Assembly (NCBI RefSeq): GCF_914271435.1 | Contig: NZ_CAJZAI010000003.1 | Coordinates: forward strand, 248,001 to 312,000 | Length of the DNA stretch: 64,000 nt | Reading direction: 5' to 3' | DNA from: Cupriavidus laharis | Lineage (GTDB): Bacteria > Pseudomonadota > Gammaproteobacteria > Burkholderiales > Burkholderiaceae | Shown: piece after piece, positions 54,051 to 62,702 of the stretch | Layout of the letters: each line of letters opens with the position of its first letter | Numbering within the stretch: position 1 is the first letter of the stretch | Made by a program: the position numbers and the translations under genes | Notes under the pieces: model-generated | The model's database searches: none | Seen by the model: only the letters and a program-made list of their open reading frames with translations | What the model was told of the DNA's origin: nothing

Positions 54051-54326
54051 ATGTCAGAGCAGATGATTTGCGTCGGCGATACCACCACTCATGGCGGCAC
54101 CGTAATCAGCGGGTCACCGACGAGCAGGATCAACGGCAGACCCATCGCCCGCCTGGGCGATCTGGTTTCGTGCCCTCGGTTCTACGCCGACGGACGTCCA
54201 CACGGTGTCAACCCGATTGTGCAGGTTGCCGGCCGCTACAAGGTGGGCGGCATTCCGGGTGCTTGCGCCGGCGATTTGACCGAGTGCGGTTGTGCGCTGA
54301 TTGGCAGCCTCGAGGCACGGGCATGA
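54051..54326 (+). CDS. PAAR-domain spike-tip protein
   Basis: A 91-residue PAAR protein. It has C-V-G-D-T-T-T-H-G-G-T-V-I-S-G at the N-terminus, G-R-P-I-A-R-L-G-D-L-V-S-C-P and the closing C-A-G-D-L-T-E-C-G-C-A-L-I-G-S, with Cys/His residues for the zinc of the cone tip. It sharpens the VgrG spike and can carry effectors. No fused toxin domain. Its stop overlaps the tssJ start (ATGA). Confidence 0.92.
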   Translation: MSEQMICVGDTTTHGGTVISGSPTSRINGRPIARLGDLVSCPRFYADGRPHGVNPIVQVAGRYKVGGIPGACAGDLTECGCALIGSLEARA

Positions 54327-54868
54327 AGGGAGGGCTGTTGTGCGGAAAAGGATCACCGGCGGGAACGATTGTCCGACGGTCCGCGGCGGGCCTCCTGATG
54401 GGGCTGTTGCTCGCGGCTTGCTCAACCGCCCCGGCCCAGCGCGAACAGATGAAGCTGGAGCTGACCGTGGCGGCCAAAGCCACAGTGAATCCGGACGACA
54501 AAGGCAGACCATCCCCGATCCTGGTCCGTATATACGAGCTGAAAACGGACGGACCATTTGAGAGTGCCGACTATTTGTCTCTGGAAAAGACGGACAAGAC
54601 CTTGTTGAGCCAGGACCTGGTAGTGCGCGACGAATTTGTTCTGCGTCCAGGCGAATCTCGTGACATCGAGCGCAAGCTCAATCCGGAGACCCAGTTCATT
54701 GGCGTCCTTGTCGGATACCGGGAGCTCGGCAAGGCTACCTGGCGATCCGTCTACAAGCTGCCCCCGGCCCCCGAGGCTGCGTGGTATCGCGCCGCCATTC
54801 CCGCCCGCAAGGTCAAGCTGCACGTCTCTCTGGACCAGCAGACCATCAGCATTTCTAAACCCGAATGA
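54323..54868 (+). CDS. tssJ: T6SS outer-membrane lipoprotein TssJ
   Basis: A 181-residue lipoprotein with the lipobox L-L-A-A-C after a leader of about 36 residues. The mature beta-sandwich has L-V-R-I-Y-E-L-K-T-D-G-P-F-E-S-A-D-Y-L-S-L and P-G-E-S-R-D-I, standard TssJ segments including the loop that binds TssM. It anchors the TssLM complex to the outer membrane. ATGA overlap with the PAAR gene. Confidence 0.93.
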   Translation: MKGGLLCGKGSPAGTIVRRSAAGLLMGLLLAACSTAPAQREQMKLELTVAAKATVNPDDKGRPSPILVRIYELKTDGPFESADYLSLEKTDKTLLSQDLVVRDEFVLRPGESRDIERKLNPETQFIGVLVGYRELGKATWRSVYKLPPAPEAAWYRAAIPARKVKLHVSLDQQTISISKPE

Positions 54869-54872
54869 TTCC

Positions 54873-56216
54873 ATGAGCTGGTACAACAAGGTTGTCTGGA
54901 GTGAAGGGCTCTTTCTGCGCCCGCAACTTTTTCAGCAGCAGGAGCGCTATCTCGAACACTATGCGCACAAGCGCAGTGCGGCGCTGAGCCCGTTCTTCTG
55001 GGGCTTTCATCAGTACGCCATCGATACGGAAGCGCTGGCGCTTGGCAAACTGGTGGTTTCCGGTGCGGCCGGCATCTTCCAGGACGGAACGCCATTCGAG
55101 GCGCCGGGCCATGCCGCATTGCCGGCGCCGCTGACATTGCGGCATGAGCACCTCAACCAGGTCATTTACCTGGCCGTGCCGATCCGCACGCCAAATGCCG
55201 AAGAAACAAACTTCGACGATGCCAGTGACTCCCTGGCGCGCTATCGCTCCTTCGAGGAAGATCTGCTGGATGCGAACTCGATCGCCCAGGGACCCAAGCT
55301 CGTGCAATTGGCCGGTTTGCGCCTGCGGCTGCTGTCTCAGAAGGAACTCTCCAAGTCCTGGTTAGGCATGCCGCTGGCCAGGGTGACCGAGATTCGTGCC
55401 GATGGCAGCGCGGGACTGGATCCTGGTTTGATTCCACCGGTCAACGTCTATGCCGCAAGTCCATTACTGAGTACCTGGCTTACCGAAATTCACGGCTTGC
55501 TGCATTTGCGTGCGGACTCCATGGCTAAGCGCCTGGCCGCTGCGACCGTGCGGGGTGGAGACGCCGCGGAGATCTCGGAGTATCTGATCCTCCAGCTGCT
55601 GAATCGATACGAGCCGGTCCTGACGCATTTGCTTGCGGCCAAGGCTGCGTCACCGGAGTTCCTGTACATGCAGTTGGCAGCCTTGTCGGGCGAGTTGTCC
55701 ACGTTCGTGCGTACCGACACGCGCCGGCCGCTGGAGCATGAAGCCTACCGTCATGATGCGCCCTATCTTTGCCTGAAGCCGTTGATCGAGGATTTGCGGC
55801 TGCAGCTCAATGTGGTCCTGGAGCGGGCGGCCCAGCGTATTGATCTTGAGCCGGGGCAAAACGGGGTTCACCTGGCCGTCATCGAGCCCAGCGGCTTCAA
55901 ACGCTTTGGCACCTTCGTTCTCGCCGTGGCTGCCCATATGCCGGCTGATGTCCTGCAGCAGCAGTTCCCGGCGCAGACGAAGATGGGCCCCTCTGAGCGG
56001 CTGGCAGACCTGATCCGGTCTCACTTGCCTGGCTTGCCGCTGCAGGCGCTTCCGGTCCCGCCACGGCAGATTCCGTTCAGCGCAGGCCATGTCTATTTCG
56101 AGTTGTCGCAGCAGCATCCACTGTGGGAACAGGTGGAGCGCTATGGCGGCCTGGCGATTCATGTCGCCGGAAGTTTCCCTGAGCTGCGCATGGAACTGTG
56201 GGGGGTACGGCAATGA
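54873..56216 (+). CDS. tssK: T6SS baseplate connector TssK
   Basis: A 447-residue TssK. It opens with W-Y-N-K-V-V-W-S-E-G-L-F-L-R-P-Q-L-F-Q-Q-Q-E, the family signature, and has R-L-R-L-L-S and P-V-N-V-Y-A-A-S-P in the middle. TssK trimers link the baseplate wedges to TssL/TssM. The ATG is 4 nt after the tssJ stop and the gene has an ATGA overlap with tssL. Confidence 0.95.
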   Translation: MSWYNKVVWSEGLFLRPQLFQQQERYLEHYAHKRSAALSPFFWGFHQYAIDTEALALGKLVVSGAAGIFQDGTPFEAPGHAALPAPLTLRHEHLNQVIYLAVPIRTPNAEETNFDDASDSLARYRSFEEDLLDANSIAQGPKLVQLAGLRLRLLSQKELSKSWLGMPLARVTEIRADGSAGLDPGLIPPVNVYAASPLLSTWLTEIHGLLHLRADSMAKRLAAATVRGGDAAEISEYLILQLLNRYEPVLTHLLAAKAASPEFLYMQLAALSGELSTFVRTDTRRPLEHEAYRHDAPYLCLKPLIEDLRLQLNVVLERAAQRIDLEPGQNGVHLAVIEPSGFKRFGTFVLAVAAHMPADVLQQQFPAQTKMGPSERLADLIRSHLPGLPLQALPVPPRQIPFSAGHVYFELSQQHPLWEQVERYGGLAIHVAGSFPELRMELWGVRQ

Positions 56217-57490
56217 ACAATGCTCCAGCGCGCTCCGGGGACCTGCCCATCGGAGAGGAAGGCCAATCTGTTACGGAACCGAGGCATGCCGCGCCACGCT
56301 CTACCGTCGGGGAGCCGATGCATGTGATGCCTCGCAAGTCGATCGAGCAGCGCGTCGAAGAGATGTCTCATGCCGCCAATCCGCTTCTGGCGGCCGCCAG
56401 GCCGTTGCTGCGCGCATTGGCTGACATGCCGGACGCCTTGCGGCCCGATCAGGCCGCCGAGCTGAAGTCGCTTCTGCTGCAGGAAGCGAAGGAATTTCAA
56501 TCAGTCTGTGAACGCGCAAGTATCAGGCGAGAGCACATCCTGGCAGCGCGGTACAGCGTGTGCACGGCACTGGACGAAGCGGCCAATATGACTTCGTGGG
56601 GGCAGTCATCCTGGGCGATTGGGAGCCTGCTGGTTCAACTGCACGGGGAAAACTACGGCGGCGAGAAAGTCTTCCAGTTGCTGGGCCGACTGGTGGACTC
56701 TCCGGCAGAGCATATCGACGTGATCGAGGTGATCTATCACGTGCTCTCCCTCGGGTTTCGCGGCCGCTACGGCAGCCAGACCGACGGTCACCGGCATCTT
56801 GACGCGATCCGCCAGAAGCTGCTGCATCTGATCAGCGGCGCGCGCGAAAGCGTGCCGCGCGACCTGTCGCCGCATTGGCGCGGCGCTGAGCCCGGCCGGC
56901 TGAGCCTGCTGCGCACGGTACCGGTATGGGTGACGGCATCCGTGCTGGGTCTTGCGGTCTTCTGCCAGTTCGCCTGGTACAAGTATCACTTGCTGCTCCG
57001 CACGCATGACCTCGAACAGCAGATTCTTGCGATCGGCAATATGGCGCCGCCGGAGCCGCCGAAGGTGTTGCGCCTGGCCGAGTTGCTCAAGGATGAAATC
57101 GCGCGTGGCGCGGTCAGCGTGCAGGAGGACGCCACGCGCAGCGCCGTCACGTTCCGCGGTGACGATATGTTCGGCGGCGGCCGGGCCGAGGTGAACGGCA
57201 AGATCCTGCCATTGCTGGATAAGGTGGCGGCAGAGATCAAGAAGGTGACCGGCAAGATCACGGTGATCGGTCACAGCGACAACGTTCCCATCAAGACGCC
57301 CCGGTATCCGTCCAACCAGGCGCTGTCCGAAGAGCGTGCGGCGACCGTGACGGAGTACCTGGCGAGCCAGGGTGTCGCCAAGGGCCGCCTGGAAGCGATC
57401 GGCAAAGGAGATTCCGAACCGGTTGCCGATAACAAGACGCCAGCCGCCCGGGCGATGAATCGCCGGGTGGAGATCGTCGTCACGCAGTGA
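56213..57490 (+). CDS. tssL: T6SS membrane protein TssL with C-terminal OmpA-like domain
   Basis: A 425-residue protein. The cytoplasmic DotU domain covers about 45-230 (N-P-L-L-A-A-A-R-P-L-L, Y-S-V-C-T-A-L-D-E, G-F-R-G-R-Y). One membrane helix lies at about 237-258. A periplasmic OmpA/MotB-type domain follows at about 315-425 (V-I-G-H-S-D-N-V-P-I, N-Q-A-L-S-E-E-R-A, N-R-R-V-E-I-V-V), which can bind peptidoglycan. This is the evolved form of TssL. It forms the inner-membrane complex with TssM. ATGA overlap with tssK. Confidence 0.94.
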   Translation: MNNAPARSGDLPIGEEGQSVTEPRHAAPRSTVGEPMHVMPRKSIEQRVEEMSHAANPLLAAARPLLRALADMPDALRPDQAAELKSLLLQEAKEFQSVCERASIRREHILAARYSVCTALDEAANMTSWGQSSWAIGSLLVQLHGENYGGEKVFQLLGRLVDSPAEHIDVIEVIYHVLSLGFRGRYGSQTDGHRHLDAIRQKLLHLISGARESVPRDLSPHWRGAEPGRLSLLRTVPVWVTASVLGLAVFCQFAWYKYHLLLRTHDLEQQILAIGNMAPPEPPKVLRLAELLKDEIARGAVSVQEDATRSAVTFRGDDMFGGGRAEVNGKILPLLDKVAAEIKKVTGKITVIGHSDNVPIKTPRYPSNQALSEERAATVTEYLASQGVAKGRLEAIGKGDSEPVADNKTPAARAMNRRVEIVVTQ

Positions 57491-57503
57491 TTGAGGTCAA
57501 TGC

Positions 57504-60500
57504 ATGGAATCCCTGAAACGTTTTTCGGCGCTGCTGTTTTCCCGCCGGACGCTCTCACTTGTCGCCGTGGTCCTGGTCGCGGTGGCGATCTGGTTTATCG
57601 GGCCACTGCTCGGCTTCAATGGCATGCATCCGCTCGCGGGCGTCGGTACACGCGTCACGGTCATTGTGTTGTTGCTGTCGCTGGCGCTGTTCTGGCTGCT
57701 GGTCTGGCCGGTGTCCATGATCGGTGTTGCGGCGCTGTCTCTGTTGATCTGGCACGCGGGGCCGTTGCTTGCGATTGGAGCGAGCCATCCACTGCAGCCG
57801 GATTCGGTCCGTATTTTGTTGATCTCGGTGATTTTCTTCGTGTTCGCCGCGTACCTGTTGTACCTGCTTTGGCGGCGTGCACGTACGGACGAGACATTCG
57901 TCAAGAGCCTGTTGAACTTTGGCGGGGAACACCAGGAGGTGGTCGCCAGAGAGGAGATCGCCAGGCTGAGCACCGCCATCCAGACCGCGTTACGCCGGCT
58001 CAAGGGCATGCGAACTGGCAGCCGCATCGGTCGCCTGTTCGAAGGGCGGCGGTACCTTTACGAATTACCGTGGTACATGATGGTCGGCGTGCCGGGAGCC
58101 GGCAAAACTACCGCGTTGCTGAACACCGGGCTGCAGTTCCCTATCGCGGAGCAGATGAGCGCAGCGGCTCGCGCCAGGCAGGGCACGGACCAGACGGACT
58201 GGTGGTTCACCAACGAAGCGGTGCTGATCGACACGGCGGGCCGCTATACGGCGCAGGAATCCGGTTCGGAACTCGATCCGGCTGAATGGAAAGGATTCCT
58301 TGGCCTGCTGCGCAAGTATCGGGCCCGTGCGCCGATCAACGGTGCACTGGTGACGATCAGCGTGGAGAACCTGCTTCAGCACTCGGTAGAAGAGCGGATC
58401 GCCGAAGCGGCGCGGATTCGGGCGCGCCTGGTGGAGTTGCGCGAGGAGCTTGGCATTCGGTTCCCCGTCTACGTGCTGGTGACCAAACTCGATCAGCTTG
58501 CCGGCTTCACAGACTATTTCCAGTACCTGACCAGCGAGGGGCGGGCCCAGCCCTGGGGTTTCAGCTTGCCGGTCGCAGGCAAGCGACGGCGGGGGCAGTC
58601 GGCCGCCGATACCGCCGCGCAGTGCCGCGAGGAGATGCGGGCGCTGGTGTCGCGGTTGTTGGCCGGAGAGGCAGGGCGGCTGGGCGAGGAGTTCGATCTG
58701 GGCCGCCGCAGGTCGCTCTACGCCCTGAGCGACGAGCTGGGAAGCCTGACAGAACCGCTGGTCGCAATGCTGGAGCAGATATTCCTGGACTCGCGGTACG
58801 ACGACACCGAGCGCAATGCCATGCTGCGCGGCGTGTATTTCACCAGCGCCACGCAAACCGGGCAGACAGTGGTCGCCGATGCGAGCACCGTCATCCGGAA
58901 ACTGCGTGGTATGGGAAGGCCCGGAACCGAGGCTGAGGGCGCGGCGGCGGATGGGACCACCGCTGGCAATCGAAGCTATTTCCTGCAGGACGTCTTCAGA
59001 CGCATCATCGTGCCCGAGGCGCATCTGGTGAAACCCAATCTGCGCTGGGAGTTTCGCTTTCGCCTGTTGCGGATGCTTGGGCACGCTCTGGTGCTGGTGA
59101 TCTGCCTGTGGCTGGCCGGCGCGCTCTATACGAGCGATGGCCATAACCGCAACTATGGAGACGTGGTGCAGGAAAAGATCAAGGCGCTGGCCGCGATGGT
59201 CACGGCCTTTTACCAGAAGAACCAACCGGACGCGATGCCCGAGGTGCTGGCCGCCGCGCGTGACCTGCCAGGCTATGCCGGGCTGAACCTCGCCGATCCG
59301 TCCACCGGCTGGCGCTACGGCCTGTACAGCGTGCCGGCGGTGCTCGATGCTGCGACCGTGACCGATACCAGGCTGCAGGATAACCTGCTGGTGCCCTACC
59401 TGGTGCGCCGCGTCGAATCGGTGCTCGCGGCGGCGGTGAGTGCGCGTGAAGCCAAGCAGACCTACGACACCCTGCGGGTCTACCTGATGCTGCATGACCA
59501 GGATAAGTTCAACGCGTCCGACGTGCGCAACTGGGTGCAAAGTGACTGGGCCACTGGGAACGGGGCGGACGCCTTCGGTGGCCGGGTAGCGGTGCTGGAG
59601 CATCTGGACAGCCTGTTGGACGGCAGCCGCCCGGTGCTGTCCCCCTATGCCAGGAACGAGGCGCTGATCCGCTCGGCGCGGGATTTCCTCGACGGCAATA
59701 CCTCGATCGAACGCCTGTACGACCGTGCCAAGGCCGCGATGATGGAGGAGGCGCCACAGGACTTCACCCTGGTGAGGGCAGTCGGCCCTCAGGCCGGCAC
59801 CGTGTTCACCCGCGCCAGTGGCGAGCCGCTGGAGCGGGGTATCCCGGGGCTTTTCACCTATGCGGGCTATCACGATCTGTTCAACGCGCGGCTGCCGGAG
59901 TTCGTCGGCAAGGCTCAGGCCATTGACGCCTGGGTGATGGGCCGGGGCACCGGTGTCAGTGCTCAAAAAAAAACGCTTGAAGGCGCGGCGGGCAAGCTGA
60001 CCGGTAACGAACCGCTGACACGCGAGATCCGGCGGCTGTACCTGAGCGAGTATGTCCGGCACTGGGAGAAGTTTCTCGGCGACATCCGCACGGTCACCGG
60101 CAACAACCTGGCTTTCGACCTGGAAATCCTGCGTAATTTCGCGGCGCCTGACTCACCGCTGGCGCGACTGGGCCGGGCGGCGGTGCAGGAGACCACGCTC
60201 AGCCGCCCGCTTGAGCCCGAGGAAAAATCCCTGGCGCAGAAGGCATTGTCCGCGCTGGACAAAAAGGCGGAGAAGGTCAACGCACTGACCGCGCGCGCCG
60301 AAGCCCGCCAGGAGCGTGACATGGTCGACAACCGCTTTGCCGCGCTGCGCGAGGTGGTCACCGGCCAGGCCGATGTGGCCGCGGCCAACGGCCAGGGCGC
60401 CTCCGGCAAGCCGCAGCTGGATGCCATTGCCGGCATGGTCAATGCCTACTACACCAGCCTGGTGGTGGCCAACAACGCGCTCAACACGCGCAACCTGCCG

Positions 60501-61331
60501 CCCGAGGCCGATGCCGGGGCGCAACTGCGCATGGAAGCCGCCAAGCTGCCGGCGCCCTTCAACGCAGTGCTGGCCGATCTGGTAATACAGGGAACCCGGG
60601 ATATCAACAAGGGGATCGGCGACATCCTGATCTCACAGATGGACGCCTTGATCGGCGAGAGCTGCCGCAACGCCATCGACGGCAAGTATCCGTTCACGCC
60701 GACCGCGATGCAGGATGTCGATCCGGCAGACTTCGCACGCGTCTTCGCCGCCGGCGGCGTGCTGGACGACTTCTTCCAGAAGGTATTGGCACCGCATGTG
60801 GACACGACGATATCGCCGTGGCGCTACAAGCTCTCCGCGCCGGACGTGCCGCCGGTCGTTGGACCGAGCCTGGTGCCGTTCCAGCGTGCGAAGGAAATCC
60901 GCGAGGTGTTCTTCCGTGATCCGGGCGCGAAGACGATGGCCTGGAAGGTTGACCTGAAGGTGGTCGAACTCGATCCCGAAATTGTTGAGCTGAACATGGA
61001 TTTCGACGGCCAAGGACAACGCTACGTGCACGGTCCGGTCATCCCGCTCAAGGTGAGCTGGCCCGGACCACGCGGAGGACAAGGGGCCGAAATCACTGCA
61101 AGCCCGCGCATCCGCCCCGATACCTCGACGCTGATTGCCAGCGGCCCATGGGCCCTGATGCGCGTGATCGCCAAGGGCAAGCTGGCCGGCTCCGCCACGG
61201 CCAGTCATTTTATGGCCGAGTACGATTTTGACGGCCGCAAGGCGAAGCTCGACATCAATACGGGCAGCCTTGCCAATCCGTGGACCACCGGACTGTTGCA
61301 GGGCTTTCAGTGCCCGGGGAGATCAGGGTGA
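57504..61331 (+). CDS. tssM: T6SS membrane protein TssM (IcmF)
   Basis: A 1,275-residue protein of normal TssM length. Three or so helices lie within the first ~125 residues. A cytoplasmic NTPase-like domain has Walker A G-V-P-G-A-G-K-T near residue 195 and D-T-A-G-R-Y near 243. Another helix lies at about 522-540 (A-L-V-L-V-I-C-L-W-L-A-G). The long periplasmic part ends in the beta domain that binds TssJ. The intact Walker motif suggests nucleotide binding. It overlaps the start of tagF (GTGA). Confidence 0.95.
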   Translation: MESLKRFSALLFSRRTLSLVAVVLVAVAIWFIGPLLGFNGMHPLAGVGTRVTVIVLLLSLALFWLLVWPVSMIGVAALSLLIWHAGPLLAIGASHPLQPDSVRILLISVIFFVFAAYLLYLLWRRARTDETFVKSLLNFGGEHQEVVAREEIARLSTAIQTALRRLKGMRTGSRIGRLFEGRRYLYELPWYMMVGVPGAGKTTALLNTGLQFPIAEQMSAAARARQGTDQTDWWFTNEAVLIDTAGRYTAQESGSELDPAEWKGFLGLLRKYRARAPINGALVTISVENLLQHSVEERIAEAARIRARLVELREELGIRFPVYVLVTKLDQLAGFTDYFQYLTSEGRAQPWGFSLPVAGKRRRGQSAADTAAQCREEMRALVSRLLAGEAGRLGEEFDLGRRRSLYALSDELGSLTEPLVAMLEQIFLDSRYDDTERNAMLRGVYFTSATQTGQTVVADASTVIRKLRGMGRPGTEAEGAAADGTTAGNRSYFLQDVFRRIIVPEAHLVKPNLRWEFRFRLLRMLGHALVLVICLWLAGALYTSDGHNRNYGDVVQEKIKALAAMVTAFYQKNQPDAMPEVLAAARDLPGYAGLNLADPSTGWRYGLYSVPAVLDAATVTDTRLQDNLLVPYLVRRVESVLAAAVSAREAKQTYDTLRVYLMLHDQDKFNASDVRNWVQSDWATGNGADAFGGRVAVLEHLDSLLDGSRPVLSPYARNEALIRSARDFLDGNTSIERLYDRAKAAMMEEAPQDFTLVRAVGPQAGTVFTRASGEPLERGIPGLFTYAGYHDLFNARLPEFVGKAQAIDAWVMGRGTGVSAQKKTLEGAAGKLTGNEPLTREIRRLYLSEYVRHWEKFLGDIRTVTGNNLAFDLEILRNFAAPDSPLARLGRAAVQETTLSRPLEPEEKSLAQKALSALDKKAEKVNALTARAEARQERDMVDNRFAALREVVTGQADVAAANGQGASGKPQLDAIAGMVNAYYTSLVVANNALNTRNLPPEADAGAQLRMEAAKLPAPFNAVLADLVIQGTRDINKGIGDILISQMDALIGESCRNAIDGKYPFTPTAMQDVDPADFARVFAAGGVLDDFFQKVLAPHVDTTISPWRYKLSAPDVPPVVGPSLVPFQRAKEIREVFFRDPGAKTMAWKVDLKVVELDPEIVELNMDFDGQGQRYVHGPVIPLKVSWPGPRGGQGAEITASPRIRPDTSTLIASGPWALMRVIAKGKLAGSATASHFMAEYDFDGRKAKLDINTGSLANPWTTGLLQGFQCPGRSG

Positions 61332-62059
61332 TTACGGCGCCGTCGATTTTCGGCAAGGTGCCGGCCATGGGCGATTTTGTTCGCCACAACGCGCCGCTGG
61401 ATCAGGTGGACGGCTGGCGCGCCTGGTTCGGCCATGGGGAGGACGCTGCTCCGGCAAAGAAGCCTGATCTGCCCCTGGCCGGCCACGGGGCCCACTGGCT
61501 GCACCTGACGCCGCCCAGCCTTGCAGGCCATTCCAGGCTGCGCGCGGCGGAGCCTTGCTACTTCATCCTGCGCCCGCGTAGCCTGCAGTTTCCAAGCGAC
61601 GGCAGCTATCTGATTGGCGTCCTTGCCGCGTCCCGCGACCGAGTTGGCCGCCGTTACCCGCTGGTGGCCTGGCAGGCCGTCAGCGCCCAATGGGCCGAGC
61701 AGCTCCTGGCCGCACCGGCGAACTGGCTCACAGAACTGGCACGGCTGGTCCACGAACATACCCGCCTGCCAGGCCGCACGAGCCTGGCCGCTGCTGTCGA
61801 GGCTCTGTGGGCCGATCATCGGCCCGGCTGGCGGGATCGGCTCGGCGTGTCCTTCAAGCGGCTGGCCGATGCCCGCAATCAGGCTGCTCTGGGCGATCTG
61901 CTGGGTGGCAGTCTGGCCGGACCGGCCGAGATGCGTGACGACTGGCCACGGATCCTACTGCGCGGAGGCAGTCATGGCAGCGTCTGGCAGGCTGGCACAG
62001 GTCGTGCCATGGAGATCGACAGTGCCAGCACTATCCGCAGCATCGTGGCGCGACTTTGA
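61328..62059 (+). CDS. tagF: T6SS-associated protein TagF
   Basis: A 243-residue TagF: F-G-K-V-P-A-M-G-D-F-V-R near the N-terminus is the family hallmark, then G-V-L-A-A-S-R-D-R-V-G-R-R-Y-P-L. TagF acts as a post-translational repressor of T6SS firing in some species, opposed by the PpkA kinase pathway. No ppkA, pppA or fha gene is in this cluster. GGGGAG precedes the GTG at 61328, which overlaps the tssM stop. It ends the rightward operon. Confidence 0.9.
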   Translation: MITAPSIFGKVPAMGDFVRHNAPLDQVDGWRAWFGHGEDAAPAKKPDLPLAGHGAHWLHLTPPSLAGHSRLRAAEPCYFILRPRSLQFPSDGSYLIGVLAASRDRVGRRYPLVAWQAVSAQWAEQLLAAPANWLTELARLVHEHTRLPGRTSLAAAVEALWADHRPGWRDRLGVSFKRLADARNQAALGDLLGGSLAGPAEMRDDWPRILLRGGSHGSVWQAGTGRAMEIDSASTIRSIVARL

Positions 62060-62138
62060 TTTTTTCCCGATCTGGGGGGCTGCATCATACCCCCAAAACC
62101 AAAAAGTTCGTGCCGGAGTGAATACGCCTACCCCGCGC

Positions 62139-62702
62139 CTACCCCCAGTGGCGCACGCGACCAGTATCCACATGCACGAAGTCTTCGCGCTCATAGAAAC
62201 CCACACCGCCAACACCCAGCGACATCGCCGCATCGCGCAGGTCGGCCAGCGCCACGCCGGGCAGGCGGATGTCAATGGCCTTGCCGTCCATGTGCAGGCT
62301 GTGCCTGGCGACGCCCCCGCCGCCCGTGCGGCGCAGGCGCGCATTGGTGACGGGGCTGCGATAACCGGAGATCACCTGGAACGGCGATTCGCTGCCCAAG
62401 GTGCGGCGCAACTCGAACAGCAGGCCGAAAAGCTCCGGATCGATCACGCCGACCTGGCCGGAGTAATGGTCGCGCAGGAAACGGTTGAGTGTGGTCTGTG
62501 CCTGCGGCAGCACCTGGTCGCCCAAAGCGTACACCAGGGAGAGGTGCTCGCCGGTATGGGTATGGTCGAACGACAAGCTGCGTGCGCCAGGCACATTGGC
62601 CAGCGCCAGTTGTGGCGAAAGTGCGGCCAGGCCGGCGCCAAGCGCCAGGCCGCTGCCATGTTGCAGGAAGCGGCGGCGTGAAGGGTTGCGTGAGTGGTTC
62701 AT
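62139..62702 (-). CDS. mepK: DUF882 / MepK-like murein endopeptidase
   Basis: A 187-residue protein with a twin-arginine-type leader (S-R-R-R-F-L-Q then a hydrophobic run) and the DUF882 M15-like metallopeptidase core: S-G-Y-R-S-P, H-S-L-H-M-D-G-K-A-I-D with the His and Asp ligands, and F-V-H-V-D near the end. E. coli MepK (YcbK) cleaves 3-3 mDAP crosslinks in peptidoglycan. The upstream gene encodes the enzyme class that makes such crosslinks, and the two overlap by ATGA, so a shared role in wall turnover is likely. Tat export is inferred from the leader. Confidence 0.83.
   Translation of the reverse strand: MNHSRNPSRRRFLQHGSGLALGAGLAALSPQLALANVPGARSLSFDHTHTGEHLSLVYALGDQVLPQAQTTLNRFLRDHYSGQVGVIDPELFGLLFELRRTLGSESPFQVISGYRSPVTNARLRRTGGGGVARHSLHMDGKAIDIRLPGVALADLRDAAMSLGVGGVGFYEREDFVHVDTGRVRHWG

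Noticed and set aside
62074..62094. G-run/C-run hairpin between tagF and mepK as a terminator
   Set aside because: Only a 5-bp stem and A-rich rather than T-rich sequence follows it on both strands.
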